49,107 nt of DNA from Pseudonocardia sp. KRD291. GTDB taxonomy: Bacteria; Actinomycetota; Actinomycetes; Mycobacteriales; Pseudonocardiaceae. A program made the position numbers and the translations under genes. This document shows positions 7,869-16,159 of this stretch, one piece after another; position 1 is the first letter of the stretch; each line of letters opens with the position of its first letter. Location: NCBI RefSeq assembly GCF_019263595.1, contig NZ_JADQDD010000011.1, forward strand, positions 1-49,107, given 5' to 3'. The notes beneath the pieces are model-generated. The model was not told the DNA's origin. It saw only the letters and a program-made list of their open reading frames with translations, and did no database searches.

Positions 7869-8381
7869 ATGGGATTCCTGGACAAGGCCCGCGAGGCCGC
7901 GGAGAACGCGATCGAGAAGGCCGCTCCGCACATCGAGAAGGCGAAGGAGAAGGCCGGGCCCGCGCTGGAGCAGGCGAAGGAGAAGGCGGCCCCCTACGTG
8001 GGCAAGGCCGCCGAGCAGGTCGACAAGGCGACCGGCGGCAAGTACACCGAGCAGATCGGCAACGCCAAGGGCAAGGTCGAGGACGCGCTCGGCGGCACCT
8101 CGTCGACCCCGCCGCCCGCGGGTGGCGTCGGCACGCCGGACACCGTGTCGAACAAGGGGCCGGTCTCCGCCGTCCCGCCGACGCCGCCCGGCGGTGACGC
8201 GCTGTCCCCGCAGGACCGCAGGCCGGCGGACTCCACCACGCCGAACCCGGTCTCGGCCGTGCCGCCGCCCCCGCCCGGCGGCGACAAGCCCTCCGCGCAG
8301 GACCCGAAGCCGGACGGGCCGGCCAGCCGGCCGGGCCAGACCCCGGCCGTCCCGCCGCCGCCGGCGGACGGCGACCGGTAG
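7869..8381 (+). CDS. MT0933/Rv0909-type antitoxin-like protein with Pro-rich tail
   Basis: The first 80 or so residues resemble the MT0933 'antitoxin' family: MGFLDKAREAAENAIEKA, then three Lys/Ala/Glu helices (IEKAKEKAGPALEQAKEKAAPYVGKAAEQVDKA) and TGGKYTEQIGNAKGKVEDALGG. The remaining half is Pro/Gly/Asp-rich and contains the repeat VSAVPPxPPGGD twice (near 98 and 125), with a third variant TPAVPPPPADGD at the end. The protein is 170 residues. GAGGGAGGGACC supplies a ribosome site before ATG 7869. No toxin gene is adjacent (the 55-residue gene is divergent), so a toxin-antitoxin role is not supported here. A surface-, DNA- or stress-linked role is equally possible. Confidence 0.7.
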   Translation: MGFLDKAREAAENAIEKAAPHIEKAKEKAGPALEQAKEKAAPYVGKAAEQVDKATGGKYTEQIGNAKGKVEDALGGTSSTPPPAGGVGTPDTVSNKGPVSAVPPTPPGGDALSPQDRRPADSTTPNPVSAVPPPPPGGDKPSAQDPKPDGPASRPGQTPAVPPPPADGDR

Positions 8382-8407
8382 TCCCGGCGCCTGCGTCCCG
8401 ACCCGCG

Positions 8408-8445
8408 GACGGGCCCGGCGGTGGATCACCACCGCCGGGCCCGTC
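8408..8445. terminator. Bidirectional 16-bp hairpin between convergent genes
   Basis: Perfect 16-bp arms (8408-8423 and 8430-8445, beginning GACGGGCCCGGCGG) enclose a 6-base loop. It sits between the stop of the antitoxin-like gene and the stop of moaB2, so it can end both transcripts. Confidence 0.75.
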
Positions 8446-8464
8446 GTCGTCCGGGGGTCGTCTC

Positions 8465-8962
8465 TCAGGCGTCGAGCCCGGACAGCTCCGCGATCACGTG
8501 CGGGACCAGCGGGGTCAGCGTGGCCATGCCGTCACGCACGGCGGCCCGCGACGGCGCCAGGTTCACCACCAGCGTGCTGCCGGACACGCCGACCAGCCCG
8601 CGGGACAGGCCCGCGTCCACCGCACCCGCGGCCAGCCCGGACGCCCGCAGCGCCTCGGAGATGCCGGGGATCGGGCGGTCCAGCACGCCGGACGTCGCGT
8701 CCGGGGTGACGTCGCGCGGGGACACGCCGGTGCCACCGACCGTCACGACGAGGTCGACACCGCCGATCACCGCGGTGTTCAGCGCGCTGCGGATCGCGAC
8801 CACCTCCCCCGGGGCGGACACGACGCCGTCGACGAGGAAGTTCGCCTCCTCGAGCAGCTCGGTGACCAGCGGCCCGGTCTGGTCGGAGCGCTCGCCCCCG
8901 CTGACCCGGTCGTCGACGATGACCACCAGGGCCCGGCCGATCTGTGGTCCCGCCATCTCCAT
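8465..8962 (-). CDS. moaB2: MogA/MoaB-family molybdopterin adenylyltransferase-like protein
   Basis: MogA/MoaB proteins bind molybdopterin and adenylate it before metal insertion. The 165 residues show the family order: ALVVIVDDRVSGGERSDQTGPLVTELLEEANF, a strand with VVSAPGEVVAIRSAL, the hallmark DLVVTVGGTGVSPRDVTPDATSGVLDRPIPGISEALR near 75-112, then SRGLVGVSGSTLVVNLAPSRAAV. ATG at 8962 was chosen over a farther upstream start because the upstream stretch is not conserved-looking and overlaps the hairpin region. It ends the mprA-mprB-pepD run, the same order as Rv0981-Rv0984. A non-Moco role in the MprAB stress locus is possible. Confidence 0.9.
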   Translation of the reverse strand: MEMAGPQIGRALVVIVDDRVSGGERSDQTGPLVTELLEEANFLVDGVVSAPGEVVAIRSALNTAVIGGVDLVVTVGGTGVSPRDVTPDATSGVLDRPIPGISEALRASGLAAGAVDAGLSRGLVGVSGSTLVVNLAPSRAAVRDGMATLTPLVPHVIAELSGLDA

Positions 8963-9038
8963 GGTCACCAGCCTAACGCCGGAGGTGGGCGGGGCCGTCG
9001 TCGCCCGGCCGGCCCGGCACGGGCCGGGGCACACGGAG

Positions 9039-9083
9039 GGGTCGTGTCGGCGCAGAGAGGGGGATCCTGCGCCGACACGACCC
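9039..9083 (-). terminator. 17-bp perfect hairpin between pepD and moaB2
   Basis: Arms at 9039-9055 and 9067-9083 (GGGTCGTGTCGGCGCAG and its complement) enclose an 11-base loop inside the 267-base gap after the pepD stop. It is probably a terminator or attenuator that partly insulates moaB2 from pepD. Confidence 0.65.
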
Positions 9084-9229
9084 GTCGACAACCCGGCCGG
9101 AGGGGCACCACCGCGCCGGGCCGGTCTACACCATCACGCCGGTGTTTCATGCGTCAACGAAACGCGATCGCAACCACCCGGAGAGTCCGGGTGAACGCCG
9201 ACCCAAGTCGGTCCGGCGCGGGCGGGCCC

Positions 9230-10888
9230 TCAGTTCTCGCCGAGGACCACCTGCACCGTGCGGTCGGCGAGCTGCATCTCGACCGTGGAACCGGGCGCCT
9301 GCGACCGCACCGCGGCCTGCAGATCGGTCCCCGTGGTGATCCGCTGATCACCCAGACGGACGACGAGGTCGTTGGGCTTGAGCCCGGCCGTCGCGGCGGC
9401 ACCGCCCGGCGCGACGGTGCGCAGACGCGCACCGGTCTGCTGCGGGTCGTCGGTGACCTCGACGCCGAGGACGGCGTGGGTGGCCTTCCCGGTCGTGCGC
9501 AGCTGGTCGGCGACCCGCTTGGCCTGGTTGATCGGGATCGAGAAGCCGACACCGATCGACCCGCCGCCGCCACCGGTGGTGGCGATCGCCGAGTTGATCC
9601 CGACGACCCGGCCCTGCATGTCCACCAGCGGGCCGCCGGAGTTGCCGGGGTTGATCGCCGCGTCGGTCTGCAGCGCGCTCAGGACCGTGGCCGAGCTCGG
9701 CCCGCTCTCGCCGCCGACGCTGACCGCGCGGTTCAGTGCGGAGACGATGCCGGTGGTGACCGAACCGCCGAGCCCGAGCGGGGAGCCGATCGCGGTGACC
9801 TGCTGGCCGACCCGCACGCCCTCGGAGTTGCCCAGCTCGATCGGCCTCAGGCCGGGCAGGTCGTCCGCCTTGACCACGGCGAGGTCGGACTGCGGGTCCC
9901 GGCCGATGATCCGCATCGAAGCCGTGCGGCCGTCCTGGAATATCGCGCGCAGGGTGCCGCCGGTGGCCGCAGGCTCGACGACGTGGTTGTTGGTCAGCAC
10001 CAGGCCGTCCCCGCTCACGACCATCCCGGAACCCTCGCCCTGCTCGCCGCGGGACAGCGCGCCGCCCTCGACGCGCAGCTGCACGACGCTGGGCAGCACC
10101 TTCTGGGCGACCTGCTCGATCGGCGTCAGCGGCAGGTCGGAGTCGGCCTCGGGCAGCGGGCCGCCGAGCACGCCGCCGTCGCCGGACCCGGTCGAGGTCG
10201 CGACCTCCGTCCCGATCGCGCCACCGACCCCGCCCGCGACCAGCGCGAGCGCGATCCCGGCCGCGACCAGCCGTCCGCCGCGTCCGCGACGCGACGGCGG
10301 GGGCGGGCCGCCAGCCCAGCCGGGCTGGGTCGCGCCGGGCGGGTACGTGCCGTACGGCGGCTGCCCGCCCGCGGCGTACGGGGCCTGGGCGTACGGGGCC
10401 TGTGGGTACTGGCCCGTCGGGTACTGCGCCGCGCCGTGCTGGCCTGCCCCGTACTGGCCCGGGGCGTACTGGCCTGTCCCGTACTGACCCGGGGCGGCGG
10501 GACCGTAGGGGTTCTGCGGGTACTGCGCGTACTGGCCCGGCCCGTACGTGGCCTGGGCCTGGGGGTACTGGCCCTGGGAGTCGGCGGCCTGCGGTGTCGG
10601 GCCGCCGGCACCGTCGCCGGGGGCCTCCGTCGGGGCACCCGTCTGCGCGGGCTCGCCGACCTGCCCGGGGCGGGCCCACGGGTTCGAGCCCGCACCGGAC
10701 GCCCCGTCACTCGGCGCCCCGTCACTCGGCGCCGCGTCGCCCGAAGGCCCGTCGCCCGAAGGCCCGGCGCTCATGCCCTCCCCGTCGGACGGCGTCGCGT
10801 CCGGGGTGGGCGTCGCGTCCTCGGCCTCCGGCGACGGGCCGGTCGTCCGGCCGGTATCGCCGTCGCCGTGCGGCGTGTCCTGGGGCAT
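9230..10888 (-). CDS. pepD: HtrA/DegP-type serine protease with PDZ domain
   Basis: A 552-residue membrane-anchored protease. The first 200 residues are cytoplasmic and disordered: an acidic Pro/Thr/Ser stretch, then a Gly-Gln-Tyr-Pro repeat region (about 115-185). A single membrane helix lies near 207-227. The trypsin-like domain carries the catalytic triad His302 (LTNNHVV), Asp335 (SDLAVVKAD) and Ser417 (NPGNSGGPLVD), and a PDZ domain fills about 460-548. ATG 10888, preceded by GGTGGA, is favoured over a GTG 21 bases upstream. PepD in mycobacteria degrades misfolded envelope proteins and is controlled by MprAB; here the mprB stop-codon side is upstream by 57 bases on the same strand, so the three form an envelope-stress operon. 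Confidence 0.93.
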   Translation of the reverse strand: MPQDTPHGDGDTGRTTGPSPEAEDATPTPDATPSDGEGMSAGPSGDGPSGDAAPSDGAPSDGASGAGSNPWARPGQVGEPAQTGAPTEAPGDGAGGPTPQAADSQGQYPQAQATYGPGQYAQYPQNPYGPAAPGQYGTGQYAPGQYGAGQHGAAQYPTGQYPQAPYAQAPYAAGGQPPYGTYPPGATQPGWAGGPPPPSRRGRGGRLVAAGIALALVAGGVGGAIGTEVATSTGSGDGGVLGGPLPEADSDLPLTPIEQVAQKVLPSVVQLRVEGGALSRGEQGEGSGMVVSGDGLVLTNNHVVEPAATGGTLRAIFQDGRTASMRIIGRDPQSDLAVVKADDLPGLRPIELGNSEGVRVGQQVTAIGSPLGLGGSVTTGIVSALNRAVSVGGESGPSSATVLSALQTDAAINPGNSGGPLVDMQGRVVGINSAIATTGGGGGSIGVGFSIPINQAKRVADQLRTTGKATHAVLGVEVTDDPQQTGARLRTVAPGGAAATAGLKPNDLVVRLGDQRITTGTDLQAAVRSQAPGSTVEMQLADRTVQVVLGEN

Positions 10889-10945
10889 GCATCCACCGTC
10901 CGTCGTCACCTGCGCGGGCCACCTGCACGACCCGCGGGGTCCAGG

Positions 10946-12382
10946 CTATGGGCTCGGATCCGGTTCCGGGGGGCGACCCGGGAGACGCAGCGCGAGCAGG
11001 GCCCCGCCCTCCGGCGCCTGCCCGGCCCACACCGCTCCGCCGTGCCGGGCCGCGGCCTGGGCCACGATCGACAGGCCGAGGCCGGACCCGGGCATCGTCC
11101 GCGACGTGTCGGCCCGGTAGAAGCGGTCGAACACGTGCGGCAGGTCCTCGGCCGCGATGCCCGCCCCGGAGTCCGCGACCTCGATCACCATCGACGCGTC
11201 CGGCATCGGGATCATCGACACCCGGACCCGGCCCCCGGGCGGGCTCCACTTCACCGCGTTGTCGAGGAGGTTCAGCACCGCGCGCTCCAGCGCCGTCGAG
11301 TCGCCGTCGACCGCCCAGCGGTGCAGCGTGACGTCGAACGTGGTCTCACCGGCCCGGCGCCGGACCCTGGCCAGCGCCCGCTCCACGATCTCGCCCAGCT
11401 CCAGTGCCTCGGTGGTGATCATCGGCGCGTCGTCGCGGGCCAGCTCCACCAGGTCGCCGACCAGGTGCGAGAGCTCCTCGACCTGCGCCCGCACGTCGTG
11501 CAGCAGCTCCTCGCGGTCCTCGGCCGGCAGCGACGGCGCGTCCGGCCGGTCGGCCGCGGCGAGCAGCTCCAGGTTCGTGCGCAACGACGTCAGCGGCGTC
11601 CGCAGCTCGTGCCCGGCGTCGGCGACGAGCCGCCGCTGCTGTTCCCGGGACGCGGCCAGCGCGCCGAGCATCGCGTTGAAGCTCTGGGTCAGCCGCGCCA
11701 GCTCGTCCGAGCCGCTGATCGGGATCGGGCGCAGGTCCCCGGTGGTGGCGACCCGCTCGGTCGCGGCGGTCAGCCGCTGCACCGGCCGCAGACCGGTGCG
11801 GGCCACGGCGACCCCGGCCAGCGCGGCCAGGATCACCCCACCGAGCCCGACCAGCGGCAACGCCGTCCCCAGCCGGGACATCACCTTGGTCACACTGTCC
11901 AGCTTCTGGGCGATCACCAACGCCCGCCCGGGTCCGGCCTGCACCGCGACGACCCGGTAGGGCACCCGGTCCAGCGACCCCGTCCGGATCGACTCGGTCG
12001 CGATGCCCTGGGCCACCGCGAGCTCGTCGTCGCCGACCGGCGGCCGCGACGAGTCGTCCGCCGACGAGGCCAACCCGGAGGAGTAGACCAGCGCGATGTG
12101 CAGGTCGGCGGCGCCGAGTACGGCCGGCGGGATCGTCGCCAGCAGCTGCGGGCTGGCCAGGTCGCTCTGCGCGGCGGCGGTGGCCCGCTGGTAGAGCGTC
12201 TCGTCGAGCGTGCTCGACAGGTTCTGCCGGACGACCAGGAACGCCGCCGCGGAGACCAGCAGCACCATCGCCGCGGCGACCAGCGCGGCCAGCACCCCGA
12301 TCCGGGCGCGCAGTGTGAACCGCTCGCGGTCCGGGACCACCTGTCGTGCGGGTGCGCCCGGCGGCGGTTCGGTCCGGGTCAC
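10946..12382 (-). CDS. mprB: Sensor histidine kinase MprB-like
   Basis: A 478-residue sensor kinase. Membrane helices at about 27-51 and 174-195 enclose an extracytoplasmic sensor of about 120 residues. HAMP runs from about 196 to 248, and HisKA has the phosphoacceptor His258 in [20 protein letters not shown]. The ATP-binding domain shows [34 protein letters not shown] and GSGLGLSIV. It senses envelope stress in mycobacteria and phosphorylates MprA. Its GTG start overlaps the mprA stop by 4 bases (GTGA), so translation is coupled. Orthology rests on synteny with pepD and moaB2. Confidence 0.93.
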   Translation of the reverse strand: MTRTEPPPGAPARQVVPDRERFTLRARIGVLAALVAAAMVLLVSAAAFLVVRQNLSSTLDETLYQRATAAAQSDLASPQLLATIPPAVLGAADLHIALVYSSGLASSADDSSRPPVGDDELAVAQGIATESIRTGSLDRVPYRVVAVQAGPGRALVIAQKLDSVTKVMSRLGTALPLVGLGGVILAALAGVAVARTGLRPVQRLTAATERVATTGDLRPIPISGSDELARLTQSFNAMLGALAASREQQRRLVADAGHELRTPLTSLRTNLELLAAADRPDAPSLPAEDREELLHDVRAQVEELSHLVGDLVELARDDAPMITTEALELGEIVERALARVRRRAGETTFDVTLHRWAVDGDSTALERAVLNLLDNAVKWSPPGGRVRVSMIPMPDASMVIEVADSGAGIAAEDLPHVFDRFYRADTSRTMPGSGLGLSIVAQAAARHGGAVWAGQAPEGGALLALRLPGRPPEPDPSP

Positions 12383-13080
12383 GGCGGCGACTCGCGCAGC
12401 ACGTACCCGACACCGCGCACGGTGTGGATCAGCCGCGGCTCCCCCTCCGCCTCGGTCTTGCGCCGGAGGTAACCGACGTAGACCTCGAGTGCGTTGCCGC
12501 TGGTCGGGAAGTCGTAGCCCCAGACCTGCTCCAGGATCTGACCGCGGGTCAGCACCCGTCGCGGGTAGGCCAGCAGCAGCTCGAGCAACGAGAACTCGGT
12601 GCGGGTCAGGCTGATCGCGCGCTCCCCGCGGCGGACGTCGCGGGTGTCCGGGTCCAGCGACAGGTCCGCGAACTCGAGCGCCTTGGTCCGCCCGGCCGCC
12701 GCGTCGGCGATCTCCTCCGGCGTGCGCCGGCGCAGCAGGGCGCGCAGCCGGGCCAGCAGCTCCTCCAGCGCGAACGGCTTGGGCAGGTAGTCGTCGGCGC
12801 CGGCGTCGAGGCCGGCGACCCGGTCGGAGACGGCGTCGCGTGCGGTGAGCACCAGGATCGGCAGCGCGTCACCGGCGCTGCGCAGCCGCCGGCACACCTC
12901 GAGACCGTCCAGGCGCGGCATCATCACGTCCAGTACGAGCGCGTCCGGGCGCGAGTCGACCATCTGGTCCAGCGCCGCCTGCCCGTCCTCGGCCAGCTCG
13001 ACCTGGTAGCCGTTGAAGGCGAGTGACCGGCGCAGTGAGTCCCGCACGGCCTTGTCGTCGTCGACGACCAGAATGCGCAT
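12379..13080 (-). CDS. mprA: OmpR-family response regulator MprA-like
   Basis: The receiver domain holds the acidic pair in [13 protein letters not shown], phosphoacceptor Asp51 in [15 protein letters not shown], and the conserved Lys in [21 protein letters not shown]. The C-terminal winged helix includes [31 protein letters not shown] and [34 protein letters not shown]. Full length is 233 residues. It is the first gene of mprA-mprB-pepD; mycobacterial MprA autoregulates and activates pepD and sigma-factor genes. Confidence 0.94.
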   Translation of the reverse strand: MRILVVDDDKAVRDSLRRSLAFNGYQVELAEDGQAALDQMVDSRPDALVLDVMMPRLDGLEVCRRLRSAGDALPILVLTARDAVSDRVAGLDAGADDYLPKPFALEELLARLRALLRRRTPEEIADAAAGRTKALEFADLSLDPDTRDVRRGERAISLTRTEFSLLELLLAYPRRVLTRGQILEQVWGYDFPTSGNALEVYVGYLRRKTEAEGEPRLIHTVRGVGYVLRESPP

Positions 13081-13141
13081 GCCCGCCAGTCTCTACCCCG
13101 ACCCTGAGAGGCCCCTGAGGCCCCGCTGTGATCCGTTCCCG

Positions 13142-14008
13142 TCAGGACGCCTCGTACGCCGCGGCCATGTCGTCGTCGCCGTGCCCGCGCTCCGACGCCC
13201 GGTGCAGACGAGTGCGGACCGCCTCGGCGACGTCGAGCCGCAGGCCCGCGCCCTCGCCCGCGTCCACGATCAGCCCGGCGTCCTTGGCCGCGTTGTCCAC
13301 GGTGAAGTTCGGCGTGTAGTCCGCGCCCAGGATCGCCTTCGCCTTGGCCTGCAGGTACGGCAGGTCCAGCGGGCCACCGGCGACGGCGTCGAGGAACGCC
13401 TGCGGGTCGACGCCCAGGCCCTGGGCCAGCGAGATCGTCTCGCCGGTCGCGGCCGTCACGGCCAGCACCCAGCTGTTCGCGACGAGCTTGAGCCGGCTGG
13501 CGGCGGCGCCGTCGGCGGTCTCGGCGACCCAGACGGTCTTCTGCCCCACCGCGTCGAGCACCGGGTCGACGGTGGCGCGCGCGTCCGGCGAGCCGGCCAC
13601 GAACATCGTCAGCGTCCCGCTCTCGGCCGGCGCCCGGGTGCCGAGCACCGGCGCGTCGAGGAAGGTCAGGCCGTGCTCCTGCGCGATCGGCAGCAGCCCG
13701 GTCAGCGGCTCGACGCCGACGGTCGTGGTCTGCAGCCAGACCTGGCCCTTCGAAAGCCCGTCGGCGGCCTGCTCCATCACCGCGCGCACGTCGTCGGCGT
13801 TGCCGAGCATGGTCACCACGACGTCGGCGCCGCGGACGGCATCGGCCGGACTCGTGGCGGCGGTCGCGCCGGCGTCGACGAGCGGTTGCGCCTTCTCCGG
13901 GCTGCGGTTCCACACCCGCAACGGCAGGCCCGCGGCCAGGATGTTGTGTCCCATCCCGGCGCCCATGATCCCGGTTCCCAGCAGTGCCACGGTCGGTGAA
14001 GCGCTCAT
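13142..14008 (-). CDS. 3-hydroxyisobutyrate dehydrogenase-family NAD(P)-dependent oxidoreductase
   Basis: This 288-residue beta-hydroxyacid dehydrogenase oxidises a 3-hydroxy acid with NAD(P). The N-terminal Rossmann motif is VALLGTGIMGAGMGHNILAAGLPLRVWNRSPEKAQPLV. VVTMLGNADDVRAVM and the substrate-loop FLDAPVLGTRAPAESGTLTMFVAGS follow, and the catalytic Lys lies in SRLKLVANSW. The C-terminal all-helical domain completes the fold. ATG 14008 is preferred to an upstream GTG-type extension, which would overlap the divergent hydrolase gene. The substrate cannot be set from sequence: 3-hydroxyisobutyrate, tartronate semialdehyde or glyoxylate-type compounds are all possible. Confidence 0.85.
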   Translation of the reverse strand: MSASPTVALLGTGIMGAGMGHNILAAGLPLRVWNRSPEKAQPLVDAGATAATSPADAVRGADVVVTMLGNADDVRAVMEQAADGLSKGQVWLQTTTVGVEPLTGLLPIAQEHGLTFLDAPVLGTRAPAESGTLTMFVAGSPDARATVDPVLDAVGQKTVWVAETADGAAASRLKLVANSWVLAVTAATGETISLAQGLGVDPQAFLDAVAGGPLDLPYLQAKAKAILGADYTPNFTVDNAAKDAGLIVDAGEGAGLRLDVAEAVRTRLHRASERGHGDDDMAAAYEAS

Positions 14009-14063
14009 GGCCGCCACGGTAGGACCGGGCGCGCGGGTCCGCGCGTCCTGCTTGACTGATCGC

Positions 14064-14756
14064 GTGGGTGACGCGGGAACCGGCGAGTTCGAGTACTCGA
14101 ACCTGAGCGGACGCCCCCCGGGCCGGTTCATCGGCGCGGCCGGGCTGGTGTTCCGGGGGATCCGGCGGGTGCAGCGGCAGGTGGAGCCCTACGCCCGGGA
14201 GTGGGGCCAGCACAACCGGGCCGCCCTGTCCGCGTCCGGCCCGCTGTGGGTGGCGCTCGGCGACTCGATGGCGCAGGGCATCGGGGCGAGCGTGCCGTGG
14301 CGGGGCTGGGTCGGGCAGCTCGCTCTGAGCATCCCGCAGTACCGGTTGGTGAACCTGTCGATCAGCGGCGGGCTGGTGGCCGATGTCCTGGACCGTCAGC
14401 TGCCCGCGATGGAGGCCCTCGGCGTCGTCCCGGACCTGGTGACGTGCCTGATCGGCTCGAACGACCTGATGAACCCGCGGCACCGCCCGGGCACCGGCGA
14501 CCGCATGTACGAGCTGCTCGCCCGCCTGCCGGTCGGCACCGTCGTCGGCAACCAGCCCGGCACCTTCGACGCGGCGCTGGAGGTCAACGCCCTGATCGAC
14601 GACGCGGTCGCCCGCCGCGGCCTGGTGCTCGCCGAGCTGCGCGACCCGCGGACCCGGCACTGGCGCGGCAAGCTCTCCGCCGACCGCTTCCACCCCAACG
14701 ACCGCGGCTACGCCGGCATCGCCGCGGTCTTCGCCGAGGCGCTCGACCGCCGCTGA
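14064..14756 (+). CDS. SGNH/GDSL-type hydrolase
   Basis: This 230-residue esterase/lipase-fold protein has block I WVALGDSMAQGIGAS (nucleophile Ser in GDS), block II near SISGGLVADVL, block III GSNDLM (oxyanion Asn) and block V DRFHPNDRGYAGIA with the Asp-x-x-His pair. No signal peptide is apparent; a hydrophobic patch near 15-25 is weak. GTG 14064 is the likely start, divergent by 55 bases from the dehydrogenase. The substrate is unknown (acyl esters of lipids or sugars in this family). Confidence 0.85.
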   Translation: MGDAGTGEFEYSNLSGRPPGRFIGAAGLVFRGIRRVQRQVEPYAREWGQHNRAALSASGPLWVALGDSMAQGIGASVPWRGWVGQLALSIPQYRLVNLSISGGLVADVLDRQLPAMEALGVVPDLVTCLIGSNDLMNPRHRPGTGDRMYELLARLPVGTVVGNQPGTFDAALEVNALIDDAVARRGLVLAELRDPRTRHWRGKLSADRFHPNDRGYAGIAAVFAEALDRR

Positions 14757-14771
14757 CGGACCCGTGCGCGG

Positions 14772-15992
14772 TCAGGCCGCGACGGCGGCGGGCTCGCGCT
14801 CCTCGCGCCGCAGGGCCTGCGTCCGCTCGCGACGGTCGGAGCGTCCGGCCACCACCGCCAGGCCCAGACCGGCGAGCGCCAGCGCCGCCGCGACCAGGTT
14901 CGGCGACGCGTAGCCCAGCCCAGCACTGATCACCATGCCGCCGAGCGCGGCACCGACCGCGTTGGCGACGTTGAATGCGGCCTGGTTGGCCCCCGAGGCC
15001 AGGTTCGGTGCGTCCCCGGCGCCGCTGATGATCCGCAGCTGCACGGCCGGGACCAGCATGAACGTGGCGACGGCGAACGCGAACATGACCACGATCGTGG
15101 TCACCGGGTTCTGCAGGGCGGGGATGAACAGCAGCGAGATCACGATGTCCGCGACCAGCGCGCCGTAGATCGTCGGCATCGTCGCCCGGTCGGCCAGGCG
15201 TGCGCCGAGCAGGTTCCCGACCGTCATGCCGACACCGAACAGCGCCAGAAGGAGCGTCACCTGGGTCGGGGTAAAGCCCGCGACCTCGGTGAGCATCGGC
15301 GTGATGTAGCTGTAGGTGGAGAACAGCACCGCCCCGCCGACGGTGGCGATCAGCAGCGCCATCCACACCGGACGGCGTCCCAACGCCCGCATCTCGCGGC
15401 CGAGCCGGACCGGCGCCGACCGGACGTCGGGCACCGAGACCGCGACGCTGAGGGCCGCGAGCGCGCCGATCAGCCCGACGACGCCGAACACCCAGCGCCA
15501 TCCGAGCTGCTGCCCGAGCAGGGTCGACACCGGCACCCCTGCGACGTTGGCCAGCGTCAGCCCGGCGAACATCTTCGCCATCGCCCGGGCCCGGCGCTCC
15601 GGGGAGACGAGGTTGCCGGCGACGACCGCGCCGATGCCGAAGAACGCGCCGTGCGGGAGGCCGGACAGGAACCGGGCCACCAGGACCCAGTCGTAGGTGG
15701 GCGCGACCGCGGACACGACGTTGAACAGCGCGTAGGCCGCCATCAACCCGATCAGGACGGCCTTGCGCGGGAACCGGTTCGAGGCCGCGATCAGCAGCGG
15801 CGCACCGACCACGACGCCGATCGCGTAGGCCGAGATCAGCCGTCCGGCGTCCGGGATGTCCACCGACAACCCGCCGGCGACGTCGGGCAGCAGACCCATG
15901 ATGACGAACTCACCGGTGCCGATCGCGAACGCGCCGGCCGCCAGGGCGGCGAGCGCGAGCGGTGTACGAGTACGGATGGGCGCAGCGCGCAT
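14772..15992 (-). CDS. MFS transporter, AraJ/DHA1-like exporter
   Basis: A 407-residue, 12-helix major facilitator. Motifs include GTGEFVIMGLLPDVA in helix 1, the helix 2-3 loop NRFPRKAVLIG, FLSGLPHGAFFGIGAVVAGNLV in helix 4, and GVPVSTLLGQQLGWRWVFGVVG in helix 5. This GEF..MGLLP pattern marks the AraJ/PbuE/Cml branch that exports sugars, purine bases or chloramphenicol-like drugs. ATG 15992 has GGGGA upstream. It stands alone, convergent with the SGNH gene, so its substrate is open. Confidence 0.88.
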   Translation of the reverse strand: MRAAPIRTRTPLALAALAAGAFAIGTGEFVIMGLLPDVAGGLSVDIPDAGRLISAYAIGVVVGAPLLIAASNRFPRKAVLIGLMAAYALFNVVSAVAPTYDWVLVARFLSGLPHGAFFGIGAVVAGNLVSPERRARAMAKMFAGLTLANVAGVPVSTLLGQQLGWRWVFGVVGLIGALAALSVAVSVPDVRSAPVRLGREMRALGRRPVWMALLIATVGGAVLFSTYSYITPMLTEVAGFTPTQVTLLLALFGVGMTVGNLLGARLADRATMPTIYGALVADIVISLLFIPALQNPVTTIVVMFAFAVATFMLVPAVQLRIISGAGDAPNLASGANQAAFNVANAVGAALGGMVISAGLGYASPNLVAAALALAGLGLAVVAGRSDRRERTQALRREEREPAAVAA

Positions 15993-16159
15993 CGTTCCCC
16001 TTAAGTATTCGAAAGGTGTAACGACGTCCTTGGCGCGAACAACCACGCTACGGCGCCCGCTGCCGGTGGATCCAGCCCGCGCGCTGTCCGATCCCTCACG
16101 CTGTGACCCCGCACCGATCGGGAATGTGCCGCGGCCACCGAAGCTGGGATCCTGGCCGG

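Noticed and set aside
7598-8381. Toxin-antitoxin pair formed by the 55-residue and MT0933-like genes
   Set aside because: The genes are divergent and the small acidic protein resembles no toxin; pairing is not supported.
10370-10580. Tandem DNA repeats as a non-coding array
   Set aside because: They are in frame within pepD and encode the Gly-Gln-Tyr-Pro repeats.
8498-12472. Plus-strand frame of over 1300 codons opposite moaB2, pepD and mprB
   Set aside because: It is fully antisense to three genes with clear catalytic motifs and has no recognisable domain; long antisense frames are expected at this GC content.
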